Notes under the pieces: generated by a model
What the model saw: the letters and a program-made list of their open reading frames with translations, nothing else
Database searches by the model: none
What the model was told of the DNA's origin: nothing
In this document: piece after piece, positions 7,873 to 17,424 of the stretch
How the letters are laid out: every line of letters starts with the position of its first letter
How positions within the stretch are numbered: position 1 is the stretch's first letter
Assembly (NCBI RefSeq): GCF_017573465.1
Contig: NZ_JAGEPF010000021.1
Location: forward strand, 1-64,000
Length of the DNA stretch: 64,000 nucleotides
Source of the DNA: Actinomadura violacea
Lineage (GTDB): Bacteria; Actinomycetota; Actinomycetes; Streptosporangiales; Streptosporangiaceae
Reading direction: 5' to 3'
Translations under genes and position numbers: made by a program

Positions 7873-9261
7873 ATGCCCGAGATCGTCGCCCCCGGCGACC
7901 GGCTCGGCGAGCGCTACGTCCTGGAGGCGCCGCTGGGCGCCGGCGGGATGGCCACCGTCTGGCGCGCCACCGACCTCGTCCTGGACCGCGCCGTCGCGGT
8001 GAAGGTCCCGGCGGACGGCTGGCCGGACGACCTCGCCCGCCGGCTCCGCCAGGAGGCCAAGGCCGCCGCCGGCCTCGCCCACCCGAGCATCACCGGCGTG
8101 TACGACTACGGCGAGGACGAGGTCACGCCGCGGACGGGGCGGTTCGCGCAGCGGCGCCGCGTCCCGTACGTGGTGATGGAGCTGCTCGACGGCGAGACGC
8201 TCGCGGCGCGGCTCGCGCGCGGCCCGATGCCCTGGCGGGAGGCGGCCGCGACCGGCGCGCGGATCGCCGACGCGCTGGCCGCCGCGCACGCCGCCGGGAT
8301 CGTGCACCGCGACATCAAGCCCGCGAACGTGTTCCTGACGCCGGTCGGCGTGAAGGTCCTCGACTTCGGCATCGCGTTCACCGGGACGTCCGGCGGCCCC
8401 GTGCTCGGCACCCCCGCCTACGTCGCCCCCGAGCTGCTCACGGGTGTGCGGCCGGCGCCGGCGGCCGACGTCTTCTCGCTCGGCGTCGTGCTGAACCAGG
8501 CGCTGACCGGCGGCGCGCCCGCCCCGGCCCTCGGCACGCCGCCGGAGGGCGTCCCCGCCGAGGTCGTGGAGCTGTGCCGCCGCTGCCTGGACGAGGACCC
8601 CGGGTCCCGTCCGGCGGCGTCGGAGGCCGCCCGGGTCCTCGCGGACGCGGCCGGCGTCCAGCTCGCGCCCTTCCCGCACGTCCCGCCGGTGCCGGAGCCG
8701 GAGCCGGAGGGCGAGCACCATCCGACGCGCGTCCTGGACGAGCCGCCGCCCGGCGCGCCGCACCCGGCGGAACCGGCGGCGCGGCCGTCGGGACGCAAAC
8801 CGCTGGTCATCGCCGGTGCGGCGGTCGGGGCCGCCGGGCTGGCGGCGCTGCTGATCGGGCTCACGACGCCGGGCTCGTCCGGGTCGCCGGACGCGGCGGA
8901 CCGCCCGTCGCCGTCCCCGTCCCGGATGGCGCCGACCACGGCGGCCACCGCGTGCACCGTGGCGTACCGCATCGACGGGTCGTGGCCGCAGGGCTTCCAG
9001 GCGACGGTGCGGATCACCAACCTCGGGACGGCCGCGATCGACGGCTGGCGGCTCGCCTTCGACCTGCCGGACGGGCAGTCGATCACGCAGCTGTGGAACG
9101 GGGGGCAGCAGCAGGACGGCGCGTCGGTGACGGTCACCGCGGCGGACTGGAACCGGTCGATCCCGCCGCACGGGACGGTCGAGTTCGGGTTCCTCGGCAA
9201 GCGCGACGGGGGCGGCGGGCGGCCGTCCAGGTTCACCCTGAACGGCGGGGAGTGCCGCTAG
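7873..9261 (+). CDS. Membrane Ser/Thr protein kinase with an extracellular CBM2 (cellulose-binding) domain
   Basis: The 462-residue protein joins a PknB-type cytoplasmic kinase to a carbohydrate-binding module. The kinase (about residues 15-260) has the glycine loop LGAGGMATVW, the lysine in VAVKV (Lys44), the catalytic HRDIKPAN (Asp147), DFG at 164-166 and APE. A Pro/Glu-rich linker leads to one transmembrane helix (about 311-330), then a Ser/Pro linker, then a C-terminal domain (361-462) with the CBM2 signatures WPQGFQATVRITN, GWRLAFDLPDGQ, WNG and CTV...GEC terminal cysteines. A CBM outside and a kinase inside suggest sensing of cell-wall or plant polysaccharide. It lies just upstream of a glycoside uptake and hydrolysis locus. 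Confidence 0.85.
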   Translation: MPEIVAPGDRLGERYVLEAPLGAGGMATVWRATDLVLDRAVAVKVPADGWPDDLARRLRQEAKAAAGLAHPSITGVYDYGEDEVTPRTGRFAQRRRVPYVVMELLDGETLAARLARGPMPWREAAATGARIADALAAAHAAGIVHRDIKPANVFLTPVGVKVLDFGIAFTGTSGGPVLGTPAYVAPELLTGVRPAPAADVFSLGVVLNQALTGGAPAPALGTPPEGVPAEVVELCRRCLDEDPGSRPAASEAARVLADAAGVQLAPFPHVPPVPEPEPEGEHHPTRVLDEPPPGAPHPAEPAARPSGRKPLVIAGAAVGAAGLAALLIGLTTPGSSGSPDAADRPSPSPSRMAPTTAATACTVAYRIDGSWPQGFQATVRITNLGTAAIDGWRLAFDLPDGQSITQLWNGGQQQDGASVTVTAADWNRSIPPHGTVEFGFLGKRDGGGGRPSRFTLNGGECR

Positions 9262-9273
9262 CCCGACCGTGTA

Positions 9274-9287
9274 TGGGAGCGCTCCCA
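9274..9287. promoter_or_regulatory. CebR-type LacI operator upstream of sugar locus 1
   Basis: TGGGAGCGCTCCCA is a perfect 14-bp palindrome identical to the CebR operator known from Streptomyces and identical to the core site before cebE at 29940-29953 in this window. It lies about 54 bases upstream of a candidate -35 element, so cellobiose-type control may reach this locus through the cebR gene at 24044-25054. Confidence 0.75.
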
Positions 9288-9340
9288 GAAAGTTCCCGCA
9301 GCTCAGCGGTCATTTTCGACGACCAGGAGCGATCCGGCTA

Positions 9341-9393
9341 TTGTGCGCCGACTTCGCGACGGTTTAGCATCCCGGTCAATCGAAGCGCTTCGA
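9341..9393 (+). promoter_or_regulatory. Promoter and LacI operator of the alpha-xylosidase/sugar-uptake operon
   Basis: A -35-like TTGTGC (9341-9346) and a -10-like TAGCAT (9365-9370) are separated by 18 bases. The perfect palindrome TCGAAGCGCTTCGA (9380-9393) begins about ten bases after the -10, covering the likely transcription start, a classical repressor position. The same 14-bp palindrome recurs at 17374-17387 before the GH3 gene. The local LacI gene at 16268-17287 is the obvious candidate binder. Confidence 0.65.
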
Positions 9394-9456
9394 CAGCCAT
9401 CGATACCGACCACCACGATCCCGACCCCCCGGTCCCACCCCCGCGAAGGATCCCCC

Positions 9457-10743
9457 ATGTTCAAGGCAGGCAGGAGCGCGGCGCTGCTCGCCGCCCTCGC
9501 CGCCGCGGCCCTGTCGCTTTCCGCCTGTGGCGGCGACGGCGGCGGCTCCGACGGCAAGGTGCTCAAGCTCTGGCACTACGAGGCCCCCGACAGCGCCATG
9601 GGCGCCGCGTGGAACGAGGCGATCAAGGAGTTCGAGGCCGCCCACCCCGGCGTCAAGGTGAAGTTCGAGGAGAAGGGCTTCGAGCAGATCCAGAAGACGG
9701 CGCCGATGGTCCTCAACTCCAAGGACGCCCCCGACGTCCTGGAGTACAACAAGGGCAACGCGACCGCCGGGATGCTCTCCAAGCAGGGCCTCCTGCAGGA
9801 CCTCACCCCGGAGGTCACCAAGCGTGGCTGGGACAAGCTCATCAGTCCCGGCGTCCAGGTCACCGCCAAGTACGACGCCAAGGGCACCATGGGCGGCGAC
9901 AAGTGGTTCGGCGTCCCGAACTACGGCGAATACCTGCAGGTCTACTACAACAAGGACCTGTTCAAGAAGAACGGCGTCCAGATCCCGACGAACTTCGCCG
10001 AGCTGACCGCCGCGATGGACAAGTTCGTCGCCAAGGGCGTCACGCCGCTGACGAACGCCGGCGCCGAGTACATGGCGCAGCAGTTCATCTACCAGCTCGC
10101 CCTCGACAAGGCGCCCGACCGCTCCTGGGTGGACGCCTACCAGCGCTACACCGCGAAGCCGAACTTCAACGACGCCGCCTGGACCTCCGGCGCCGCCACC
10201 TTCGCCGACTGGGTGAAGAAGGGCTACATCGCCAAGAACTCGGTGAGCCAGAAGGCCGAGGACGCGGGCGTCGCGTTCATGAGCGGCAAGTTCCCGATGA
10301 TGTTCTCCGGGTCCTGGTGGTTCGGCCGGGTCGCCAAGGAGGCCAAGTTCGACTGGGAGACCTCCGTCTGGCCCGGCGCGAAGATGACGCTCGGCTCCAG
10401 CGGCAACCTGTGGGTCGTCCCCAAGGGCTCGAAGAACAAGGACCTCGCCTACGACTTCATCGACATCACGATGAAGAAGAAGGTCCAGAACATGCTCGGG
10501 AACCTGGGCGGGATCCCCGTCGCGGCCGACGCGTCGGCGATCACCGACCCGAAGGTCAAGAAGCTCACCGACGACTTCACCACGCTCGCGCAGAACAATC
10601 AGCTCGCGTACTACCCGGACTGGCCGGTCGCCGGCTTCTATGACGCCTGGGTCGCGCAGGGCCAGAAGATCATGAACGGCACCGCGCCCGGCAGCGCCCT
10701 GAGCGCGCTCCAGAAGACCTACGACGACGGCCTGCCGAAGTGA
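9457..10743 (+). CDS. Sugar ABC transporter substrate-binding lipoprotein
   Basis: The 428-residue protein has a lipoprotein signal peptide ending at the lipobox LSAC (about residue 24), followed by a Gly/Asp spacer and a family 1 extracellular solute-binding domain (KLWHYEAPD, YYNKDLFKKNGVQIPTNFAEL). It should be tethered outside the membrane and deliver an oligosaccharide to the two permeases encoded next. The downstream alpha-xylosidase and beta-glucosidase suggest a xyloglucan-derived or other xylosylated gluco-oligosaccharide, but the ligand cannot be read from the sequence. The ATG at 9457 follows GAAGGATCCCCC; the stop overlaps the next GTG. Confidence 0.88.
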   Translation: MFKAGRSAALLAALAAAALSLSACGGDGGGSDGKVLKLWHYEAPDSAMGAAWNEAIKEFEAAHPGVKVKFEEKGFEQIQKTAPMVLNSKDAPDVLEYNKGNATAGMLSKQGLLQDLTPEVTKRGWDKLISPGVQVTAKYDAKGTMGGDKWFGVPNYGEYLQVYYNKDLFKKNGVQIPTNFAELTAAMDKFVAKGVTPLTNAGAEYMAQQFIYQLALDKAPDRSWVDAYQRYTAKPNFNDAAWTSGAATFADWVKKGYIAKNSVSQKAEDAGVAFMSGKFPMMFSGSWWFGRVAKEAKFDWETSVWPGAKMTLGSSGNLWVVPKGSKNKDLAYDFIDITMKKKVQNMLGNLGGIPVAADASAITDPKVKKLTDDFTTLAQNNQLAYYPDWPVAGFYDAWVAQGQKIMNGTAPGSALSALQKTYDDGLPK

Positions 10744-11702
10744 CGACGCACCACCAGGCCCGGAAGGGGCGCGGCCCCGCCGCCGCGCCCCGTCCGGACG
10801 GCCGGGGGAGGGCGCGCGAGCAGCTCGCCTACCTGCCGTACCTGATCCCCGGGCTGCTGCTGTTCGCCGGCGTCATCGGCGTTCCGTTCCTGATGAACGT
10901 CGGGACGAGCTTCACCGACTGGTCCGGCGTCGGCAGCCCGTCCTGGGCCGGCCTCGACAACTACCGGGAGCTGGTGAAGGACGGCGAGTTCTGGGCTTCG
11001 TTCCGGCACAACGTCCTGGTCATCATCGGGATGGCGATCGTCCCGACGGCGATCGGGCTGGTGCTGGCCGCCGCCCTGACCGACCTGATCGACCGGCACT
11101 TCGGGCCGCGCACCGCGGCGGTCCTGCGCGCCTGCCTCTACCTGCCGCAGGTGCTGCCGGTCGTCATCGCCGGCGTCGTGTGGAGCTGGCTGCTCGCCCC
11201 GGACAAGGGCGCGGTGAACACCCTGCTGAAGGACGTCGGCCTCGGCTCGCTCGCGCACGACTGGCTCGGCGACCCGTCCACCGCCCTGTGGTCCGTCCTC
11301 GGCGTCATGGTGTGGATGCAGATCGGATTCCCGCTCGTGGTGTTCATGTCGGGGCTCCAGCGCGTCGACCCGTCGCTGTACGAGGCGGCCGAGATCGACG
11401 GCGCCACGTGGGCCCGGCGGTTCTGGCACATCACGATCCCGCAGATCCGCCCGGAGATCTTCGTCGTGCTGCTGTGGACGACCATCGCCGCGCTCAAGGC
11501 GTTCCCGCAGATCTTCGTGCTGACGAAGGGCGGGCCGGGCGGCGCCACGAACGTCCCGTCGTACTACTCCTACGTCAACTTCTTCGAGAAGTCCGACGTC
11601 GGCTACGGCTCGGCGATCGCGACCGTGCTGACGCTCGTCATCATCGCGCTCACCGTCGTCTTCCTGCGGCTGCAAGGACGTGACCTGGGGGAGGAGCGAT
11701 GA
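10740..11702 (+). CDS. Sugar ABC transporter permease (MalF type)
   Basis: The 320-residue protein has a basic N-terminus of about 30 residues and six predicted membrane helices. The permease EAA loop reads EAAEIDGATWARRFWHIT, the contact site for the ABC ATPase. The GTG at 10740 overlaps the binding-protein stop (GTGA). With the next gene it forms the heterodimeric channel. No ATPase gene is present in the operon, so a shared MsiK-like ATPase is likely. Confidence 0.88.
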   Translation: MTTHHQARKGRGPAAAPRPDGRGRAREQLAYLPYLIPGLLLFAGVIGVPFLMNVGTSFTDWSGVGSPSWAGLDNYRELVKDGEFWASFRHNVLVIIGMAIVPTAIGLVLAAALTDLIDRHFGPRTAAVLRACLYLPQVLPVVIAGVVWSWLLAPDKGAVNTLLKDVGLGSLAHDWLGDPSTALWSVLGVMVWMQIGFPLVVFMSGLQRVDPSLYEAAEIDGATWARRFWHITIPQIRPEIFVVLLWTTIAALKAFPQIFVLTKGGPGGATNVPSYYSYVNFFEKSDVGYGSAIATVLTLVIIALTVVFLRLQGRDLGEER

Positions 11703-12589
11703 CCGCGACGATGACCAAGCCGAGCGCGCCGGCGCGCGAGCGGCGGGGCGCGGCGCGCGGGAAGCGCCGCCGCGGGCCGTCCGCCTACGCGGTGCTGGTG
11801 GCGCTGGCCGCGCTGGCCGGGATCATGCTGATCCCGTTCCTGGTGGTGGTGTTCAACGCGCTGAAGACCCCGCAGGAGTACACCTCCAAGGGGCCGCTCG
11901 CTCCGCCGTCCGGGTTCAACTTCGACGCGATCCGTGACTTCTGGGACCGCGTCGACTTCGGGCACGTGCTGCTCAACAGCGTGCTGATCAGCGGCTCGGT
12001 CGCGGTGCTGGCCGTCCTGCTGTCGGTGTTCAACGCCTACGCGCTCGGGATCGGACGCATCAAGGGCCGCATCTGGGTGCTCGCGCTGCTGCTGCTGGCG
12101 AACACGCTGCCGCAGGAGGCGCTGGTCTACCCGCTGTACTACCTGGCGAAGCAGTTCGGCATCTACGACACCCGGCTCAGCGTGATCATCGTGTTCACGG
12201 TGGTGCAGAGCGCGTTCGGCACCTACCTGCTGTCGTCGGTGATGTCGGCGTTCCCGCGCCCGCTCCTGGAGGCGGCCCGCATCGACGGGGCGAACCGCTG
12301 GCAGGTCCTGTGGCGGGTCGTCGTCCCGGTCGTCCGGCCGACGCTGAGCGTGCTGCTCGTCTTCTTCTTCGTGTGGACGTGGAACGAGTTCCTCATCCCC
12401 ATGGTCTTCCTCATCTCCAACGAGAACCAGACGGTCTCCGTCGCGCTCGGCGTGCTGCAGGGACAGCGCCTCATGGACGCCACCATGTCCAGCGCAGCCG
12501 CGCTCCTCGGCCTCCTCCCGACCGTCGTGTTCTTCCTCGTCTTCCAGCGCACCCTGTCGCGCGGACTCACCGCAGGAGCCATTAAGTAA
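11699..12589 (+). CDS. Sugar ABC transporter permease (MalG type)
   Basis: The 296-residue protein has six predicted membrane segments and the EAA loop LEAARIDGANRWQVLWRVVVP. It is the second channel subunit. The ATG at 11699 follows GGGGGAGGAGCG and overlaps the preceding stop; its own stop TAA at 12587-12589 shares its last base with the next ATG. It carries a long basic N-terminus (about 25 residues), common in actinobacterial homologues. Confidence 0.88.
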   Translation: MTATMTKPSAPARERRGAARGKRRRGPSAYAVLVALAALAGIMLIPFLVVVFNALKTPQEYTSKGPLAPPSGFNFDAIRDFWDRVDFGHVLLNSVLISGSVAVLAVLLSVFNAYALGIGRIKGRIWVLALLLLANTLPQEALVYPLYYLAKQFGIYDTRLSVIIVFTVVQSAFGTYLLSSVMSAFPRPLLEAARIDGANRWQVLWRVVVPVVRPTLSVLLVFFFVWTWNEFLIPMVFLISNENQTVSVALGVLQGQRLMDATMSSAAALLGLLPTVVFFLVFQRTLSRGLTAGAIK

Positions 12590-14880
12590 TGAAGTTCAGT
12601 GACGGCTACTGGATGATGCGCGAGGGTGTGCACGCCGCTCATCCGGTGGAGGTCCTCGACGTCGCGGAAGGGCCCTGCTCGTTCTCGGTGCAGGCTCCCG
12701 TGGAGCGGATCCGGCACCGGGGCGACCTGCTCAAGGGACCGGTGGTGACGGTGGAATGCATGTCGCCCATGCCGGACGTCATCGGCGTCACCATCACCCA
12801 TTTCGCGGGCGAAAAGCAGCGCGGACCGCAGTTCGAGCTGGCCGCCGAGCCCATCGGGGACGTGCGCATCGACGGCGAGGCGGCGGAACTGACGTCCGGT
12901 GCGCTGACCGTGCGGGTGAAGCGCGGCGGGGAATGGGGGATCGACTTCCTCGCGGACGGGCGGCGCCTCACCGGGACGGCGCCGAAGGCGACCGCCGTCA
13001 TCGACACCGACGACGGCGAGCACTACGTGCGCGAGCAGCTCGACCTCGGCGTCGACCATTTCGTGTACGGGCTCGGCGAGCGGTTCGGGCCGCTGGTGAA
13101 GAACGGCCAGTCCGTCGACATCTGGAACGCCGACGGCGGCACCGCCAGCGAGCAGGCGTACAAGAACGTGCCGTTCTACCTGACGAACGCGGGATACGGC
13201 GTCTTCGTCGACCATCCCGGGCACGTGTCGTTCGAGGTCGCCTCCGAGGCCGTCGCCCGGACGCAGTTCAGCGTCCGCGGCCAGAAGATGCGGTACTTCG
13301 TCATCTACGGGCCGTCGCCGCGGGAGATCCTGCGCAAGTACACGGCGTTGACGGGACGGCCGGCGCGGCTGCCGGACTGGTCGTTCGGGCTGTGGCTGTC
13401 CACCTCCTTCACCACCGACTACGACGAGGCGACCGTCTCCTCGTTCATCGACGGGATGGCGGAGCGCGACCTGCCGCTCAGCGTCTTCCATTTCGACTGC
13501 TTCTGGATGCGCGAGTTCCAGTGGTGCGATTTCGAATGGGACCCGCGAGTGTTCCCGGACCCGCCGGGAATGCTGCGCAGGCTCAAGGAGCGCGGCCTGC
13601 GGATCTGCGTGTGGGTCAACCCCTACATCGGGCAGCGGTCACCGCTGTTCGAGGAGGGCCGCGCCCGCGGCTACCTGCTGACCAGGCCGAACGGCGACGT
13701 GTGGCAGTGGGACAAGTGGCAGCCCGGCCTCGCGGTCGTCGACTTCACCAATCCCGAGGCGCGCGACTGGTACGCGGCGAAGCTCGAAGCGCTGCTCGAC
13801 ATGGGCGTCGACTGCTTCAAGACCGACTTCGGCGAGCGCATCCCGACCGACGTCGTCTACCACGACGGCTCCGACCCGGAACGCGCGCACAACTACTACA
13901 CCTACCTCTACAACCAGACCGTTTTCGAACTGCTGCGCAAGAAGCGCGGGGACGCCGAGGCGGTGGTGTTCGCCCGCTCGGCGACGACCGGCGGGCAGCG
14001 TTTCCCGGTGCACTGGGGCGGCGACTGCGAATCGACGTTCGAGGCGATGGGGGAGAGCCTGCGCGGCGGCCTTTCCCTCGGCCTGTCGGGGTTCGGCTAC
14101 TGGAGCCACGACATCGGCGGCTTCGAGGGGACGCCCGACCCGGCGCTGTTCAAGCGCTGGATCGCGTTCGGGATGCTGTCCTCGCACAGCCGGCTGCACG
14201 GCAGCCATTCCTACCGGGTGCCGTGGCTGTTCGACGAGGAGTCGGTGGACGTCCTGCGCGACTTCACCCAGCTGAAGATGCGGCTGATGCCCTACCTTTC
14301 CGGGGCGGCGCGGCAGGCGTACGGCGAGGGCGTGCCGATGATGCGGGCGATGGTCCTGCAGTTCCCCGGCGACCCGGCCTGCACGCATCTCGAACGCCAG
14401 TACATGCTCGGCGACGACCTGCTCGTCGCACCCGTCTTCTCGTCCGATGGCGACGTCTCCTACTACGTCCCGGACGGCGTGTGGACGCATTACCTCACCG
14501 GTGAACGCGTGCACGGCGGCCGGTGGGTGAAGGAACGGCACGGATTCGACAGCGTCCCATTGCTGGTGCGTCCCGGTGCGGTCATTCCCGAAGGCGCGGT
14601 GGACGACCGTCCCGACTACGACCACGCCGACGGCGTGACGCTGCGCGTCTACGAACCGTCCGACGGAATGAACGTCCTCACGCAGATCGACGGCACGTCG
14701 TTCACCACGGTGCGGAACGGTGCCACGCTGCGGGTGTCGGGTGCGGGCGCATGGAACGTTCTTCTGGTGAATGCAGGCGTCACGGCGGTGGAGGGAGGCG
14801 AGACGTCCTACCATCCGCACGGGGTCCTGATAAAGGCGGCCGGTGACGAACTCGTCATCACCCTGGAAGAGGAGAACTGA
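12589..14880 (+). CDS. yicI: Alpha-xylosidase, glycoside hydrolase family 31 (YicI-like)
   Basis: The 763-residue enzyme matches E. coli YicI in length and motifs. The nucleophile lies in KTDFGERIP (Asp413; YicI Asp416) and the acid/base in HWGGDC (Asp479; YicI Asp482). It has no signal peptide and acts in the cytoplasm, releasing alpha-xylose from the non-reducing end of substrates such as isoprimeverose or xyloglucan oligosaccharides. It is coupled to the permease gene upstream and the GH1 gene downstream (TGATG). The FGER motif distinguishes YicI-type xylosidases from alpha-glucosidases of the family, so the call is fairly specific. Confidence 0.9.
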   Translation: MKFSDGYWMMREGVHAAHPVEVLDVAEGPCSFSVQAPVERIRHRGDLLKGPVVTVECMSPMPDVIGVTITHFAGEKQRGPQFELAAEPIGDVRIDGEAAELTSGALTVRVKRGGEWGIDFLADGRRLTGTAPKATAVIDTDDGEHYVREQLDLGVDHFVYGLGERFGPLVKNGQSVDIWNADGGTASEQAYKNVPFYLTNAGYGVFVDHPGHVSFEVASEAVARTQFSVRGQKMRYFVIYGPSPREILRKYTALTGRPARLPDWSFGLWLSTSFTTDYDEATVSSFIDGMAERDLPLSVFHFDCFWMREFQWCDFEWDPRVFPDPPGMLRRLKERGLRICVWVNPYIGQRSPLFEEGRARGYLLTRPNGDVWQWDKWQPGLAVVDFTNPEARDWYAAKLEALLDMGVDCFKTDFGERIPTDVVYHDGSDPERAHNYYTYLYNQTVFELLRKKRGDAEAVVFARSATTGGQRFPVHWGGDCESTFEAMGESLRGGLSLGLSGFGYWSHDIGGFEGTPDPALFKRWIAFGMLSSHSRLHGSHSYRVPWLFDEESVDVLRDFTQLKMRLMPYLSGAARQAYGEGVPMMRAMVLQFPGDPACTHLERQYMLGDDLLVAPVFSSDGDVSYYVPDGVWTHYLTGERVHGGRWVKERHGFDSVPLLVRPGAVIPEGAVDDRPDYDHADGVTLRVYEPSDGMNVLTQIDGTSFTTVRNGATLRVSGAGAWNVLLVNAGVTAVEGGETSYHPHGVLIKAAGDELVITLEEEN

Positions 14881-16271
14881 TGGGCTTCCCGGAGGGGTTC
14901 CTGTGGGGCGCGGCGACCGCGTCCTACCAGATCGAAGGGGCCGCCGATGAGGACGGGCGCACACCGTCCATCTGGGACGCCTTCAGCCGGACGCCGGGCA
15001 AGGTGCTGAACGGCGACACCGGCGACGTCGCCACCGACCATTACCACCGCTGGAAAGAGGACGTCGCGTCAATGGCGCGGCTGGGAATCGGCGCCTACCG
15101 GTTCTCCATCTCGTGGTCGCGCGTCCTGCCCGAGGGGAGGCCGAACCAGAAGGGCTTCGACTTCTACTCGCGGCTCGTCGACGAGCTCCTCGACCACGGC
15201 ATCGCGCCCGTCGCGACCCTCTACCACTGGGACCTCCCGCAGGAACTGGAGGAGGCGGGCGGCTGGCCGGAGCGCGACACCGCCCGCCGCTTCGCCGACT
15301 ACGCCGAACGCGCCGGCCGCGTCCTCGGCGACCGCGTCGACACCTGGACGACGCTGAACGAGCCGTGGTGCTCGGCGTTCCTCGGGTACGCGGCGGGCGT
15401 CCACGCGCCCGGCCGCACCGACCCGGCGGACGCGCTCGCCGCCGCCCACCACCTCAACCTCGCGCACGGCCTGGCGGTGCGGGCGCTGCGCGGCGTCGTG
15501 GCGCCGACCGCCCGGCACTCGGTCACCCTCAACCTGCACCACCTGCGCGGGGACGCCGAGGCGGTCCGGCGCGCCGACGCCGTCGCCAACCGGGTCTTCC
15601 TCGACCCGATGCTCGGCCGCGGCTACCCCGCCGACCTGCTCGACGACACCGCCGCCGTCACCGACTGGGCGTTCGTCCGCGACGGCGACGCCGACGTGAT
15701 CGCCGCGCCGATCGACGTCCTCGGCGTCAACTACTACGCGCCGACGCTCGTCCGCGGGTGGGACGGGACGTCGCCGCGCGAGAACGACGACGGCCACAAG
15801 CAGGGCGCCGCCACCCCGTTCGTCGGCTGCGAGGGCCTGGAGTTCGTGAGGCAGCCCGGCCCGTACACGGCGATGGGCTGGCCGATCGACGCCTCCGGCC
15901 TGGAGGAGCTGCTGCTGCGGCTGCACCGCGAGTACCCGGACGTCCCGCTGATGATCACCGAGAACGGCGCCGCGTTCGACGACGAGCCGGCGCCGGACGG
16001 CCGGATCCGCGACGACCGCCGCATCGCCTACCTGCGCGACCACCTCGCCGCCGCCGAACGCGCCTGCGACGCCGGCGTCGACCTGCGCGGATACTTCGCC
16101 TGGTCGCTGCTCGACAACTTCGAATGGGCCTACGGCTACGACCGCCGCTTCGGCCTGATCCGCGTCGACTACCCGACCGGCGAGCGCACCTGGAAGGACA
16201 GCGCGTTCTGGTACCGCGACGCGATCGCCGCGGCGCGCGCCGCGGGCGCGCCGGCCTCGGAGGCGCGGTGA
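14880..16271 (+). CDS. Beta-glucosidase, glycoside hydrolase family 1
   Basis: The 463-residue enzyme has the GH1 signatures: N-terminal [15 protein letters not shown], acid/base Glu161 in TLNEPW and nucleophile Glu361 in ITENGA. No signal peptide is present, so it works on imported oligosaccharides. Paired with the alpha-xylosidase it could remove xylose and then glucose from xyloglucan fragments. The start overlaps the GH31 stop and the stop overlaps the LacI GTG, showing a single coupled operon. It is a paralogue of the bglC product encoded at 25173-26615. Confidence 0.92.
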   Translation: MGFPEGFLWGAATASYQIEGAADEDGRTPSIWDAFSRTPGKVLNGDTGDVATDHYHRWKEDVASMARLGIGAYRFSISWSRVLPEGRPNQKGFDFYSRLVDELLDHGIAPVATLYHWDLPQELEEAGGWPERDTARRFADYAERAGRVLGDRVDTWTTLNEPWCSAFLGYAAGVHAPGRTDPADALAAAHHLNLAHGLAVRALRGVVAPTARHSVTLNLHHLRGDAEAVRRADAVANRVFLDPMLGRGYPADLLDDTAAVTDWAFVRDGDADVIAAPIDVLGVNYYAPTLVRGWDGTSPRENDDGHKQGAATPFVGCEGLEFVRQPGPYTAMGWPIDASGLEELLLRLHREYPDVPLMITENGAAFDDEPAPDGRIRDDRRIAYLRDHLAAAERACDAGVDLRGYFAWSLLDNFEWAYGYDRRFGLIRVDYPTGERTWKDSAFWYRDAIAAARAAGAPASEAR

Positions 16272-17287
16272 ACCGGTCCGTCGTCAAGATCACCGATGTG
16301 GCGCGGCACGCCGGGGTGTCCCCGAGCACGGTGTCCTACGTGCTGAGCGGCAAGCGGACGATCTCCGAGGAGACCCGGCGGCGCGTCCGCGCCAGCATCC
16401 GCGAGCTCGGCTACCGCCCGCACGCCGGCGCCCGCGCCCTCGCCAGCAGCCGCTCCAACGTCCTCGCCCTGATGATCCCGCTGCGCTCCGGGATCGCGGT
16501 GCCCGTCGTCATGCAGTTCGCGATGTCGGTGGTGACCGCCGCGCGCCGGCACGACCACGACGTCCTGCTGCTGACCCAGGAGGAGGGCGAGGACGGCCTG
16601 CGCCGCGTCGCCGACAGCGCGCTCGTGGACGCCCTCATCGTCATGGACGTCCAGATGGAGGACCCGCGGCTGCCGCTGCTGCGCACCCTGGACCGGCCGA
16701 GCGTGCTCATCGGCTTCCCCGCCGACGCCGGGGACCTGACCTGCATCGACCTGGACTTCCACGCGGCCGGCGCGGTCTGCGTGGAGCACCTGGCCGGGCT
16801 CGGGCACCGCGAGGTCGCGCTGATCGGCTCGCCGCCCGAGGTCTACGCGCGGCGGACCGGGTTCGCGCAGCGGGTCGCGGACGGGTTCGGCGCGGCCGTC
16901 CGCGAGCACGGCCTCACCGGCGGCGTCCACCCGTGCGAGGCGACCCCGGAGGCGGCGCGCGCGCTGGTCGCTCGGCTGCTCGCCGAGCGTCCCGGGCTGA
17001 CCGGGATCCTCGTCCACAACGAGCCGGTCGTCGACACGGTCGTGCGGGCCCTGCGTGCGAACGGCCGCGCCGTCCCGCACGACGTGTCGGTCGTGGCGAT
17101 CTGCCCGGACGAGATGGCCGAGCACGCCGAACCGGCGCTGTCGTGCGTCGCGATCCCCGCGCAGGAGGTGGGCGGCCGCGCCGTCGAGCTGCTCATGGGC
17201 AAGATCGAGGGCGAGGCCGTCCCCGCCGCGACGCTGCTGCCGCCGACCCTGACCCCGCGCGCGAGTTCCGCCCCGGCACCGCGCTGA
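16268..17287 (+). CDS. LacI family transcriptional repressor of sugar locus 1
   Basis: The 339-residue protein has an N-terminal LacI helix-turn-helix ([24 protein letters not shown], first 25 residues) with hinge helix, and a periplasmic-binding-protein-like effector domain. The DNA-reading tyrosine occurs in STVSYVLSG rather than the usual STVSRV; this Y at the third position of the second helix may explain a site distinct from CebR. The GTG at 16268 overlaps the GH1 stop. The two TCGAAGCGCTTCGA palindromes at 9380 and 17374 flank the operon and are its likely targets. Confidence 0.87.
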   Translation: MNRSVVKITDVARHAGVSPSTVSYVLSGKRTISEETRRRVRASIRELGYRPHAGARALASSRSNVLALMIPLRSGIAVPVVMQFAMSVVTAARRHDHDVLLLTQEEGEDGLRRVADSALVDALIVMDVQMEDPRLPLLRTLDRPSVLIGFPADAGDLTCIDLDFHAAGAVCVEHLAGLGHREVALIGSPPEVYARRTGFAQRVADGFGAAVREHGLTGGVHPCEATPEAARALVARLLAERPGLTGILVHNEPVVDTVVRALRANGRAVPHDVSVVAICPDEMAEHAEPALSCVAIPAQEVGGRAVELLMGKIEGEAVPAATLLPPTLTPRASSAPAPR

Positions 17288-17313
17288 CCACGCCGCACTG
17301 ACTACGCCGCACT
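17286..17313 (+). repeat. Two tandem 14-bp repeats after the LacI gene
   Basis: GACCACGCCGCACT is followed directly by GACTACGCCGCACT, differing at one base. The first copy starts within the LacI stop codon. No function is evident; it looks like replication slippage. Confidence 0.5.
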
Positions 17314-17372
17314 GACCGCCCCGCCCCGCCGGACCTGAAGGAGGCATGCGCCCGGGCCCGCGCGGCCCGATC

Positions 17373-17388
17373 GTCGAAGCGCTTCGAC
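17373..17388. promoter_or_regulatory. LacI operator before the GH3 gene
   Basis: GTCGAAGCGCTTCGAC is a perfect 16-bp palindrome whose 14-bp core is identical to the site at 9380-9393. It lies 37 bases upstream of the GH3 GTG, so the secreted enzyme is probably controlled by the same local repressor as the uptake operon. Confidence 0.7.
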
Positions 17389-17424
17389 ACGCCTGCTCGG
17401 GGGACGAAACACAGAGGAGAACAG

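Noticed and set aside
17337-17350. Strong AAGGAGG ribosome site with ATG at 17346
   Set aside because: The frame is not that of GH3 and its product is low-complexity Arg/Pro/Gly; the GH3 GTG at 17425 has its own site.
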